Of a DNA stretch of 64,000 nucleotides, positions 27,901 to 35,984 are shown piece after piece. The position numbers were made by a program, and so were the translations under genes. The notes under the pieces were generated by a model that searched no databases, had not been told where the DNA came from, and worked only from the letters and a program-made list of their open reading frames with translations. Each line of letters starts with the position of its first letter. The first letter of the stretch is position 1. This DNA is from Nitrosomonadales bacterium. Lineage in GTDB: Bacteria; Pseudomonadota; Gammaproteobacteria; Burkholderiales; Gallionellaceae. The stretch spans positions 108,265 through 172,264 of the forward strand of contig JACQYW010000014.1 of NCBI GenBank assembly GCA_016208015.1, written 5' to 3'.

Positions 27901-28140
27901 GGTGGCATGCATAGGGCATTTTTCACTCGGGTAGCGCGTACCGTCCGGATAGGAGTGATGCACGGTGTCGTGCATGTGTTTGCCGATCAGCTCTTCTGTC
28001 GTGTAGCCCAGCATGCGCGCTGCCGCCGGGTTGACGAAGGTGACCTTGCCTTCCATATCCAGCGCCCAGACGGCGTTGCTGACCGATTCCAGCAACGACT
28101 TTCTGAGTTCGTCGGTCTTGTCCATTTTAGCGGAAGGCAT
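24913..28140 (-). CDS. PAS-rich diguanylate cyclase/phosphodiesterase (GGDEF-EAL)
   Basis: 1075 residues, no transmembrane segment. Five PAS domains at about 12-130, 140-255, 265-380, 392-508 and 515-630, then GGDEF (640-808; intact GGDEF at 721-725 with an RxxD inhibitory site REED at 712-715) and EAL (820-1065; EALLRW at 853, plus ELTES, DDFGTGYSSL, KIDQAFV and AEGVET). Both catalytic sites look intact, so it may make or degrade cyclic-di-GMP under PAS control. Start may be at 28140 or the ATG 15 bases downstream. It is flanked by copies of the flgL 3' end. Confidence 0.93.
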   Translation of the reverse strand: MPSAKMDKTDELRKSLLESVSNAVWALDMEGKVTFVNPAAARMLGYTTEELIGKHMHDTVHHSYPDGTRYPSEKCPMHATLVDGKPRACLDELLWRKDGSRCTVEYSAYPLFSHDRQIGAAVVFQDISERKHAEEALRDSEHRFRTIVQSNPIPIIITRLADGCMIEVNEATLRLFGYTREEMVGHTSLELGMWFHPEERARLRALFSESGSVADFDLEYRHKSGKTGIARMSAQRITLNGEPCFLGIGEDITAQKHAEDRLRESNEKLRGLFELSPLGITLTDMQGHYVEFNEAFRQICGYSGEELKQLDSRELTPDEYAEQEAHQLDCLEQTGRYGPYEKEYLRKDGSRVPLELNGMLITGTDGQRYIWSIVEDISERKRAEQRMQEDQARLSGLVESAMDAIVSTDENQNIILFSQGAEHLFGYRAADIIGQPLEKLIPQRFHATHRQYVEEFGRTGITTRSLDMLGKSYGLRASGEEFPFEATISKVEVAGKKIYTVILRDITKRKQYEEAVKLAESVYQKSHEGIVVTDENNLIVEVNPAFTELTGYTPDEVRGKNPRMFRSGKHDAQFYREMWQSIVRDGYWQGEIWDHRKDGELHAKWLSISAIRHADGSIFRHVGQFSDITEKKRKDELIWTQANYDVLTNLPNRRLLSDRIRQSMTSGARSGRHGALVSLDLDQFKQLNDTLGHGMGDKLLIEVARRLQACVREEDTVARMGGDEFMVVLNELSSNQDEAAIQAEQIAEKIRNELCRPYQLGDTEHHSSPSVGIVIFRGHLDEQELLLAHVDAAMYQAKAKGRNNICFFDLTMQAALEKRSLLESALRVALQHDEFKLYYQLQVDSAGHAVGAEALLRWFHPALGMISPAQFIPVAEETGLILPVGDWVLETACAQLALWQADSKLNHLTIAVNVSARQFRDAGFVGKVLGALKKSGVKPEALKLELTESLVLDNVEESIGKMRELKMLGVRFSVDDFGTGYSSLSYLSRLPIDQLKIDQAFVRDITTDRHDAAIVQTIISMAHSLGLEVIAEGVETPEQREFLELRGCLAYQGYLYARPVPVDQLDIKLANLRAS

Positions 28141-28354
28141 GGCTTATCGGATTCCGCATGGCGATGTCCGCCGCAGCTGCGGGGTAACTCGTCAGGGAGA
28201 TCAGGGACCGGCGCAGCGGTGATTTCATGAGACTACCTTCAAGTATGCTTCCTGCCGGATGAGTAAAGGTGATGTCAGTTGTTCAGGTTCGACGCCGATC
28301 ATCTTCGATGGAAAGAGCGTACTGGATGCCCCCTCATGCCGCAACACTCAAGCG

Positions 28355-28388
28355 AAAAAGCGGTTCGCAAAGTCTCTTGCGCGCCGCC
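28355..28388 (-). terminator. Probable terminator downstream of flgL
   Basis: On the minus strand a GC-rich imperfect hairpin (GCGG...CGCAA, loop, TTGCG...CCGC) is followed by TTTTT. It shares TCTCTTGCGCGCCG with the intI terminator. The gap 28141-28354 shows nothing else. Confidence 0.55.
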
Positions 28389-28407
28389 GGGATGAGATTT
28401 AAATGAC

Positions 28408-29616
28408 CTACAGGTAATCGAACAGCGACAGTTGCGAGACTTTGGCGAAAGACTGCTGGGCCGCCTGCAATGTCATCTGCTCGAGCGAGAGTTCGCTGAT
28501 GGCTTTGTTGTAGTCGGTATCCTGAATCTTCGACAGGGTCTGCTTGAGTTGCAGGCCGACTTCTTCGCCGGTGGCCTGCAAGGCGTCGAGTTCGCGCAGG
28601 CGCGAGCCCATGGTGGCGCGAATGTTGAGCACGTTGCTGAGCCCCTGGTCGAGTGCGCCGTAGGCATCGTTCAGTCCCTGGCGGTAGGCCACCGAGTTCA
28701 TCGCATTGGTCGAGGGGATCGATGCGCTCAACGTCGAGATGAGGTTGCCGAGGGTGGTGAACACGCTCTGGTTGGTGCTGGGCGTCAGGTTGAAGGTGTC
28801 GGTATTGGCGGGAGTGCCCGTGATGGCGACCTGCACGCCGTTGAAGCTGATGGCTTGTCCGCTGGTGTAGGTGCCCGAACTCACCAGTACGGGCGGACCC
28901 GCGGTGATGTCGTTGATGTCGTAGGTGGTCGCGCTGGTGAAGACGATCTGGTAGCTGTTGTTGCTGTACAGCGCCGGGTTGGTCACCGTGCCTTGCGAGA
29001 TGGAACCGGTGCCGGTGTTGCCCGCGGCGGGTGCAGCCTGGAACTGGCCGTTGCCGTTGCGGATGCGCATGAAGATGTCGGCGCCGGAATCGGTGGTGTT
29101 GATCTGGCGCGAGGCAGCGGCCTGCACTTTGCGCTGCACGTCGTCGCCCTGATAGACCACGCCGGCGGCAGTGTTCACGAATGGCTGGGTGTTGCCCTGC
29201 GATCCGGAGAACAGGAAGTTGCCGGCACCGTCGGTGCTGTTGGCCAGACCCTGCAGTTCCTGCAAACGACCCTGCAGTTCGGTCGCCAGCGATCTGCGGC
29301 TGGAATCGCTGAGGATGCCGTTGCCCGCGTCCAGCGCGATGACGCGCGCATCCTGCAGCAGCGTGGTCACGCTTTGCATGACGCCTTCCGCCAGCGACAG
29401 GGTGTTGATCGCGGCGGTGCGGTTGTTGCCATATTGGGTATTGGCGGAATCGGATTGGGTGAGCTCCACCGCGCGTGCGGCGGCGGCGGGATCGTCGGCG
29501 GGATTGAGGATGCGCCGTCCGGTGGCGATCTGTTGCTGCGTCTGCGAAACCTGCGTCTGCAGATTGTTCAGGGTGGTGATGTTGTCGCTATAGAGCGAGC
29601 TGGTGCTGATACGCAT
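28408..29616 (-). CDS. flgL: Hook-filament junction protein FlgL (HAP3)
   Basis: 402 residues. Flagellin-like N-terminus (MRISTSSLYSDNITTLNNLQ) and C-terminus (EQMTLQAAQQSFAKVSQLSL). Central domain carries repeats rich in Thr, Gly and Asn. Joins FlgK to the filament. Lies eight bases after flgK and is transcribed with it. Confidence 0.96.
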   Translation of the reverse strand: MRISTSSLYSDNITTLNNLQTQVSQTQQQIATGRRILNPADDPAAAARAVELTQSDSANTQYGNNRTAAINTLSLAEGVMQSVTTLLQDARVIALDAGNGILSDSSRRSLATELQGRLQELQGLANSTDGAGNFLFSGSQGNTQPFVNTAAGVVYQGDDVQRKVQAAASRQINTTDSGADIFMRIRNGNGQFQAAPAAGNTGTGSISQGTVTNPALYSNNSYQIVFTSATTYDINDITAGPPVLVSSGTYTSGQAISFNGVQVAITGTPANTDTFNLTPSTNQSVFTTLGNLISTLSASIPSTNAMNSVAYRQGLNDAYGALDQGLSNVLNIRATMGSRLRELDALQATGEEVGLQLKQTLSKIQDTDYNKAISELSLEQMTLQAAQQSFAKVSQLSLFDYL

Positions 29617-29623
29617 GATGTTC

Positions 29624-31555
29624 CTAGCCTCCCAGTTGTAACAGGGTGTCGAACATGTTGTTGGCGATCGACATCGCTTTCGCCGCCGCCTGATAGGCCT
29701 GCTGGTATTTGAGCAGGTTCGCCGCTTCTTCGTCCAGATTGACGCCGGACACCGCCTGGAACGAGCGGGTGACCTGGGCCAGCATGCTGGTCTGCGCCTT
29801 GCTGGTGACTTCGAGTTCGCGCGTCTGCGTGCCGACCTGGCTGATCAGTTGTCCGTAGGCGCCCTGGTAGCTGGCCGTGCCGTTCACCATGGTGTTGGTG
29901 GTCTGCAGTTGCGCCAGTTTGAGGATGTTGGTGCCGTCGGTGGTGGCGTTGGTGTTGGCGGCGACGGTGAACACGTCACCGGCGACCGGTGTGCCGCTGA
30001 TCTGCGTGGTCCAGCCGTTGATGGTGATGGCCGCCCCGGCGGTATAAACCTGCGGTCCCGCCGGTGCACCCGTGCCGGTGACAGTGTAGGTGGTGGGCGG
30101 ATTGTCGAAGGTGATGGTGATCGGTTGCTGCAGGTTTGCATCCAGCGGTAATCCCGGCACCACGGTGGCTGCCGCGATGACGCCGGTGCCAACGTTGCCC
30201 GATGATGTGTTGGAGCGGATGGGCGAGGCCGCCGCGATCTTGTTCGGGTCGGTGATGCTGAGCGCGATGCTGCCGCCGCCGGCCACCGTGGGGCGGACGA
30301 GGAAGGAATCCCCGGCCACGTTGGCCACCATGCCCGGCGTCAGTTGCAGGGTGATGCCCGTTCCCGTGAGCGTCTGCCCGGCCGCCAGTTGCGCGCTGGT
30401 GAACGACTGCATCAGGGTATTGTTCGAGGTGTCGTAAACGTTGTACAGCGCGCCGTCGAACTGCACGCTGTAGTCATGCCCGGTCAGGGCCGTGGTGCTG
30501 GTGATGGTCGATGCCAGCACGCCGTCGCCGACGTTGCTGGTGGAGGATGTGACGCGCGGTACGCCGGACGAGAAGAAGGCGCCGCCCAGTGCGCCCTTCA
30601 GATCCATGCCCTGCTGGTGTTGCTGGTTGAAAGTGTCGGCCAAACCCAGTGCGATGCGCCCCAGCGCATTCTGCGCGGGATCGAGTTCGTTCTGGCGGAA
30701 GCTCAGGTAGCCGCCCAGATTGCCGCCCTGCAAGGCGCTCTGCTGGATGCGGCTGAGATTGCCGTTATTGAGATAGGCGACTTCGAGCGCGGTCGGGTCG
30801 GTGGTGGAAGACACCGCCTGCAGGGTGGAGGTACGGTTGCCGACCACCAGCGACTGGCCGTTGCCGATGAACACATCGACCGAGCCGTCCGGCTGCTTGA
30901 CGGTGGAGACGCGGATCTCCTGGCTGAGTTGGTTGATGAGTTGGTCGCGTTGGTCGAGCAGGTCATTGGGCGGCTGGCCGGGCGACTGGGATTGCAACTG
31001 CACGATGTTCTCGTTCAACGATGCGATCTGTTTTGCATAGCTGTTGACCGAGGCCACGCTGTTCTGAATCTGGCCGTTGAGCCCGTCGCGGATCTGGGTC
31101 ATGCGCTGATCCAGCGCCTGCAGGCGGTTCACCAGCGATTGCGCGCTGCCGATCATGCCCTGGCGCGCGGCAACCGATTCCGGCGCATTGGCCACGCCGT
31201 TCACGTTGTTGAAGAAGTCCTGCAGGGTCGGCGTCAGGCCGCCGCTGGAATCGCCGAACAGGTTGCTCAATTGCTGCGACAACTCGTAGCGGGAATTCAG
31301 GTTGGATGACTGGGTCTGCGCTTCCAGCACCTGCGCGCCGAGGAACTGGTCATAACGGCGTAGCACGGTGGTCACATCGGCGCCCTGGCCGAAATAACCC
31401 GCACCGGTGTTCTGCGGCTGTTCTGCGGTCTGGATGATCTCCTGGCGCGAATAGCCGGGTGTGTTGACGTTGGCGATGTTATGCGAGGTCGCGGCGATGC
31501 CCGCCTGGGCCGCCCGCAATGCACTTACTCCGATACCGTATATTCCAGTGCCCAT
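29624..31555 (-). CDS. flgK: Hook-filament junction protein FlgK (HAP1)
   Basis: 643 residues, somewhat long for the family because of an extended central domain (about 330-560). N-terminal GIGVSALRAAQAGIAATSHN and NIANVNTPGYSR, C-terminal GVNLDEEAANLLKYQQAYQA are diagnostic. A strong sigma-28 promoter lies just upstream, so flgKL form a late operon. Confidence 0.96.
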   Translation of the reverse strand: MGTGIYGIGVSALRAAQAGIAATSHNIANVNTPGYSRQEIIQTAEQPQNTGAGYFGQGADVTTVLRRYDQFLGAQVLEAQTQSSNLNSRYELSQQLSNLFGDSSGGLTPTLQDFFNNVNGVANAPESVAARQGMIGSAQSLVNRLQALDQRMTQIRDGLNGQIQNSVASVNSYAKQIASLNENIVQLQSQSPGQPPNDLLDQRDQLINQLSQEIRVSTVKQPDGSVDVFIGNGQSLVVGNRTSTLQAVSSTTDPTALEVAYLNNGNLSRIQQSALQGGNLGGYLSFRQNELDPAQNALGRIALGLADTFNQQHQQGMDLKGALGGAFFSSGVPRVTSSTSNVGDGVLASTITSTTALTGHDYSVQFDGALYNVYDTSNNTLMQSFTSAQLAAGQTLTGTGITLQLTPGMVANVAGDSFLVRPTVAGGGSIALSITDPNKIAAASPIRSNTSSGNVGTGVIAAATVVPGLPLDANLQQPITITFDNPPTTYTVTGTGAPAGPQVYTAGAAITINGWTTQISGTPVAGDVFTVAANTNATTDGTNILKLAQLQTTNTMVNGTASYQGAYGQLISQVGTQTRELEVTSKAQTSMLAQVTRSFQAVSGVNLDEEAANLLKYQQAYQAAAKAMSIANNMFDTLLQLGG

Positions 31556-31595
31556 TTCGATTCCTTTTGCCGTCAGACAGCTCTACATAGTTTGG

Positions 31596-31622
31596 CTATC
31601 GGCATTTCATGGGAAAACTTTA
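31596..31622 (-). promoter_or_regulatory. Sigma-28 (FliA) promoter for flgKL
   Basis: Minus strand: TAAAGTTT, 11 bases, GCCGATAG, 41 bases upstream of the flgK start. Seven of eight matches in the -10 and all in the -35 of the enterobacterial-type consensus. Confidence 0.8.
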
Positions 31623-31625
31623 GGG

Positions 31626-32450
31626 TCATCCCTGTTCGCGCACCCTGACACTGCCGATAACGCCGGCCAATTTGTCCGCATAACGCGGGTCGGTGGCGTA
31701 GCCGGCCTTTTGCAGGGCCTGCGCGAAAGCCTTGGCATCGCCCTGCTCCAACACCCCGGCATAACGCGGATCGTCGCTCAGGAACCGGGCGTAATCCCGG
31801 AACGCCTCGGTATAGCTGCCGTAGGCGCGGAAACGCTCTACTTGCTTACTCGCCACGCCATTGTGGTATTCGGTGGTGGTCACTTCGGCGACCTTGCCGG
31901 CCCAGCCCTTGTTGGCCTTGATGCCGAACAGGTTGAAACTGTTGCTGCCGTCGGCGTTCTTGATCTCGCGTTTGCCCCAGCCGCTCTCCAGTGCCGCCTG
32001 CCCCACGATGAGGTGGGCGGGAATGCCGGTGCTGCGGCCGGCCTGCTCGGCATGCGGGCGCATCTTGTCGATGAATGCCTGCTGGACATCAGAACCGAGT
32101 GCGGAGTACTGGGTGCTGAGTCTGGCGTGCTCTGTACTCAGCACTCCGTATTCGGGACTGAGTTGTTTCACCATGACGTCGGCCAGGCCGACGCCGCGGT
32201 CGGCCATGCTTTGCGCCAGTTGCTGGTCGAGCATGCCGGTGAACATCCTGGTCTGCTCGCTATCGAACACGCCGTCCTGCGGTGTCGCTTCGCGCATGCT
32301 CTTGAGCATCATGTTGAGGAATACGGTCTCGAACTGCCGCGCGACCGTCTTCAGTGCCTGGTCGGGCGCCTGCCTGGCCTGCAGTTTGAGTTTGTCGAGA
32401 TTCTGGCCGTCGATGGCCAAGCCGCCGACATCCATGCCGGAGAGCGACAT
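31626..32450 (-). CDS. flgJ: Rod-assembly muramidase FlgJ
   Basis: 274 residues from the ATG that overlaps the flgI stop (ATGA). Residues 1-95 are the rod-capping domain (QFETVFLNMMLKSMREATPQ); 125-270 the peptidoglycan hydrolase domain (GQAALESGWGKREI with the catalytic Glu, FNLFGIKANKGW, YGSYTEAFRDYARFL). The linker (about 97-120) is encoded by a heptanucleotide repeat element, 32094-32163, that also occurs in intergenic places of this locus. Confidence 0.95.
   Translation of the reverse strand: MSLSGMDVGGLAIDGQNLDKLKLQARQAPDQALKTVARQFETVFLNMMLKSMREATPQDGVFDSEQTRMFTGMLDQQLAQSMADRGVGLADVMVKQLSPEYGVLSTEHARLSTQYSALGSDVQQAFIDKMRPHAEQAGRSTGIPAHLIVGQAALESGWGKREIKNADGSNSFNLFGIKANKGWAGKVAEVTTTEYHNGVASKQVERFRAYGSYTEAFRDYARFLSDDPRYAGVLEQGDAKAFAQALQKAGYATDPRYADKLAGVIGSVRVREQG
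32094..32163. repeat. Heptanucleotide repeat inside flgJ
   Basis: Ten successive 7-base units such as GCTGAGT, ACTCAGC and ACTCCGT form a quasi-palindrome. In the flgJ frame it encodes the linker between the two domains. Same family as 35940-35981, 52931-52981 and 54907-54955. Confidence 0.75.
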
Positions 32451-33556
32451 CAGATCACCTCTAATTCTGCACGCAGCGCTCCTGCCGATTTCATCGCCTG
32501 CAGGATCGCCAGCATGTCCTGCGGCGTCGCGCCGATGGAGTTGAGCGCCTTGATGACATCGCCCAGCGCCACTCCCTGTTTCAGGTGCAACAGATTGCCG
32601 GGGGCGGCGGTGATCTCGATGCTGGCGTTGCTCACCGGCGTCGACGTGCCCTGTCCGAACGGTGCGGGCTGGCTCACCGCGTTGTCCGCGCTGATGACCA
32701 CCGTGAGATTGCCGTGCGCGACCGCGCAATCGCTCAGCGTCACTTTCTGGTTCATCACCACCGAGCCGGTGCGCGCGTTGATGATGACCTTGGCACTGGC
32801 CGCTGCCGCGTCGAGCGACAGGTTCTCGATGCGCGAGAGGAAGGCGACGCGCGCGCTGCCTTCCGGCGCCCTCACCTGCACGGTGCGGCTATCCAGTGCC
32901 TGCGCGATCTCCGCATCGGGCGAGATGTCGCGATTGATGGTGTCGGCCAGACGCGTGGCCGTGGTGAAATCGGCATTGACCAGTTCGAGGTGGACGAACT
33001 CGCCCTGCCCCAGCGCCGTCGGCACGGAACGTTCGACGGTCGCGCCGCCGGGGATGCGCCCCACGCTCAGATGATTGACTTGCGCCTTGGAACCGCCCGC
33101 TGCGGCACCTGCACCGCTCACCAGCAGATTGCCCTGCGCCATCGCATACACCTGGCCGTCGGCGCCTTTGAGCGGCGTCATCAGCAGCGTGCCGCCACGC
33201 AGGCTCTTGGCGTTACCGATGGACGACACGGTGATGTCGATGGCCTGGCCGGGACGCGAGAACGGCGGCAGCGAAGCCGTCACCGTGACTGCGGCGAGGT
33301 TCTTGAGTTGCAGGCTGGTACCGGGCGGCAGCGTGACGCCCATCTGCGCCAGCATGGTGATGGTGCTCTGCACCGTGAACGGGGTCTGCGTGGTCTGGTC
33401 GCCGCTGCCGTCCAGACCGACCACCAGGCCGTAACCGAGCAACTGGTTCTCGCGCACGCCCAGCACGGTGGCCAGGTCCTTGACGCGTTCGGCCGAGGCT
33501 GCCAGCGAGACCGCCATCAGCAACGCGGCGGCGAATGATCTGAGCAAGACGTTCAT
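32450..33556 (-). CDS. flgI: Flagellar P-ring protein FlgI
   Basis: 368 residues. Cleavable signal peptide (LLRSFAAALLMAVSLAASA), then the conserved VKDLATVLGVRENQLLGYGL and GLDGSGDQTTQTPFTVQS. Periplasmic P ring around the rod. Ten bases downstream of flgH. Confidence 0.97.
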   Translation of the reverse strand: MNVLLRSFAAALLMAVSLAASAERVKDLATVLGVRENQLLGYGLVVGLDGSGDQTTQTPFTVQSTITMLAQMGVTLPPGTSLQLKNLAAVTVTASLPPFSRPGQAIDITVSSIGNAKSLRGGTLLMTPLKGADGQVYAMAQGNLLVSGAGAAAGGSKAQVNHLSVGRIPGGATVERSVPTALGQGEFVHLELVNADFTTATRLADTINRDISPDAEIAQALDSRTVQVRAPEGSARVAFLSRIENLSLDAAAASAKVIINARTGSVVMNQKVTLSDCAVAHGNLTVVISADNAVSQPAPFGQGTSTPVSNASIEITAAPGNLLHLKQGVALGDVIKALNSIGATPQDMLAILQAMKSAGALRAELEVI

Positions 33557-33565
33557 GCGGCCTCC

Positions 33566-34249
33566 CTAGAACGGCAGAATGGAGAAGAAGAAGCGGTTGA
33601 ACATGGTGGTCACCGCCGCCGCGTCGAGATTCTGCGCGCCCTTGTATTCGACGTGCACTTCCGCGACCTGCGTGGACTGCACGGTGTTGCTGCTGCTGAT
33701 GTTGGACGGATTCACCACGCCGGAGAAGCGCACATATTCTTCCGAGTGTTTGATCGCCACCTGCTTCTCGCCCGCGACGCGCAGATTGCCGTTGGGCAGC
33801 ACTTCGGTGACGGTCACGGTGATCGCGCCGGAGAAACTGTTGCTGCCGGAGCTGTCGCTCTTGCTGGCGGATTTGACCGCGGTATCGGCGGACATGCCGA
33901 GCGGGAATTGCGTCACGCCGCCCGCCGATCCCGAAGTGACGGTGGGGGTGCTCAAGCCGATGCTGCCGCTGTTGTCCGCGCTGCTGCCGGATTTGCCGGA
34001 GGCCGAAGTGGTCTCGACGATGTTGATGATGAGCACGTCGCCGACATTGCGCGCGCGGCGGTCCTCGAACATCGGACGCTCGTTCACGCCGGCCTGGAAG
34101 ATCGAACCGTTGCTCTCCGTCGCCGCTGCCGCTTTCGGTACCGGACGCGCGGTCAGCGGTTGCTTGATGTTGGTGGAAGGCACACAGGCGCTCAACAGCG
34201 CCGCCATCGCCACGATCCACACCGCATTGAAAGCCTTATTCATAATCAA
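33566..34249 (-). CDS. flgH: Flagellar L-ring lipoprotein FlgH
   Basis: 227 residues. Lipobox LLSAC puts the lipidated Cys at 22. Conserved GSIFQAGVNERPMFEDRRAR and FSGVVNPSNISSSNTVQSTQ. Forms the outer-membrane L ring. An alternative start is the third codon Met. Confidence 0.96.
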   Translation of the reverse strand: MIMNKAFNAVWIVAMAALLSACVPSTNIKQPLTARPVPKAAAATESNGSIFQAGVNERPMFEDRRARNVGDVLIINIVETTSASGKSGSSADNSGSIGLSTPTVTSGSAGGVTQFPLGMSADTAVKSASKSDSSGSNSFSGAITVTVTEVLPNGNLRVAGEKQVAIKHSEEYVRFSGVVNPSNISSSNTVQSTQVAEVHVEYKGAQNLDAAAVTTMFNRFFFSILPF

Positions 34250-34251
34250 CC

Positions 34252-35034
34252 TCAGATCTGCGACAGTTTCTGCAACATCTGGTCGGAGGTGGTGATCGCC
34301 TTGGAGTTGATCTCGTACGCGCGCTGCGTCTGGATCATGTTCACCAGCTCTTCCACCACGTTGACGTTGGAGGTCTCGACGTAGCCCTGGCTCAATGTGC
34401 CGGTGCCGTTGGTGCCCGGCACGTTGGTGCTGGGCGTGCCCGAAGATCCGCTCTCCAGATACAGGTTCTGCCCCATGCTCTCCAGACCGGAGGCATTGAT
34501 GAAGGTCGCCAGTTGCATGCTGCCGACCTGCACCGGCGCGGCGACGCCCGCCTGGGTGACGCTGACCACGCCGTCCTGGCCGATGGAGATGCTGGTGGTA
34601 TTGGCCGGGATGGTGATCGCGGGCTGCACCACGAAACCGTTGGCGGTGACGATCTGCCCCTGGCTGTCGGTCTGGAAAGAACCGTCGCGGGTATAGGCGG
34701 TGGCGCCATCCGGCATCAGGATCTGGAAGAAACCGTTGCCCTGGATCGCCACATCCAGCTTGTTGCCGGTCTGTTGCAAATTGCCCTGGGTGTGGATGCG
34801 TTCGGTGGCGACCGGACGCACGCCGGTGCCGATCTGCAGACCGGACGGCACTTGCGTCTGCTGCGACGACTGGGCACCGGGCTGGCGCAGGTTCTGGTAC
34901 AACAGGTCCTCGAACACCGCGCGCGAACGCTTGAAGCCCGTCGTGCTGACGTTGGCGAGGTTGTTTGAGATGACATCCATCTGCGTCTGCTGTGCTTCCA
35001 GACCGGTCTTTGAAATCCAGAGTGAGCGAATCAT
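34252..35034 (-). CDS. flgG: Distal rod protein FlgG
   Basis: 260 residues. N-terminal [20 protein letters not shown] and [17 protein letters not shown]-terminal [20 protein letters not shown]: the canonical axial-protein ends. Separated from flgF by 144 bases, in which no clear promoter was found. Confidence 0.97.
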   Translation of the reverse strand: MIRSLWISKTGLEAQQTQMDVISNNLANVSTTGFKRSRAVFEDLLYQNLRQPGAQSSQQTQVPSGLQIGTGVRPVATERIHTQGNLQQTGNKLDVAIQGNGFFQILMPDGATAYTRDGSFQTDSQGQIVTANGFVVQPAITIPANTTSISIGQDGVVSVTQAGVAAPVQVGSMQLATFINASGLESMGQNLYLESGSSGTPSTNVPGTNGTGTLSQGYVETSNVNVVEELVNMIQTQRAYEINSKAITTSDQMLQKLSQI

Positions 35035-35178
35035 GATGTGCGTCCTTTCAGTGTCCTGTGCCTGGATGACACATTACGCGCGGACAGGCAAAGCCATCCG
35101 GGGAATACCCGCGGAAAAACGATTCAATTCGGATTTTCGACAACCCCTGACAAACTACGGGGCTATACCGCGCCAGGA

Positions 35179-35922
35179 TCAGCCGTTGATACGGAGTATC
35201 GAGCTGGCCTGTTGGGAATTGTCTTTCGCCGTCTGCAACAGCTTCATCTGCGTGTCGAACTGGCGCGCCAGCGAGATCATGTTCACCATCGACTCGACCA
35301 TGTCCACGTTGCTGCCTTCCAGACTGCCCGATGCCACCGAGACATTGGCATCCGCATCGGCGGGATTGCCGTCGCGGGTGCGGAACAGCGAATCCTCGCC
35401 GCGCACCATCTGCGCCTCGGGCGGATTGACCAGCTTGATGCGGCCCACCACGATGACGCTGTTCTTCTGGCTGGTGCCGGGCACGGTGGAGATAGTGCCG
35501 TCCTTGGCGATGGTCACTTCGGTGTCGGGCGGGATGGTGATCGGGCCGGAGTCGCCCACCACGTTCAGACCGTCGCGGGTCTGCAGGATGCCGCTGGGCA
35601 ATATCTGCAGACTGCCGTTGCGGCTGTAGGCCTCGCGGCCGGCAGCATCCTCGACGGCGATCCAGCCCTTGCCGTCGACAGCCACGTCGAGCGCGCGTCC
35701 GGTCATCTGGATGACGCCGGGACGGAAGTCCGTGCCCGAGGTCGAGTCCACCACGAAGGTGCGCGTCGGCAAGCCCTCGCCCTGCAGCGGCACCGCACGG
35801 AATGTGTCGATGGTGGCGCGGAATCCCGGCGTGTTGACGTTGGCCAGGTTCTGCGACACCGATGCCTGCTGTTGCAGGATGTGCGAAGCGCCGGTCATCG
35901 CGGTGTAGATCAGTCTGTCCAT
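35179..35922 (-). CDS. flgF: Proximal rod protein FlgF
   Basis: 247 residues. MDRLIYTAMTGASHILQQQA and LANVNTPGFRATIDTFRAVP at the N-terminus, VDMVESMVNMISLARQFDTQ at the C-terminus. A heptad repeat element sits just upstream, between flgE and flgF. Confidence 0.96.
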   Translation of the reverse strand: MDRLIYTAMTGASHILQQQASVSQNLANVNTPGFRATIDTFRAVPLQGEGLPTRTFVVDSTSGTDFRPGVIQMTGRALDVAVDGKGWIAVEDAAGREAYSRNGSLQILPSGILQTRDGLNVVGDSGPITIPPDTEVTIAKDGTISTVPGTSQKNSVIVVGRIKLVNPPEAQMVRGEDSLFRTRDGNPADADANVSVASGSLEGSNVDMVESMVNMISLARQFDTQMKLLQTAKDNSQQASSILRING

Positions 35923-35939
35923 TTCATCCTCCCAAATAC

Positions 35940-35981
35940 AGTGCTGAGTTCTGAGTACTCAGCACTCACGACTCCGTACTA
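35940..35981. repeat. Heptanucleotide repeat between flgE and flgF
   Basis: Six 7-base units (AGTGCTG, AGTTCTG, AGTACTC, AGCACTC, ACGACTC, CGTACTA) whose first and second halves can pair as a hairpin. Occupies nearly the whole 62-base gap. Confidence 0.75.
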
Positions 35982-35984
35982 TTG

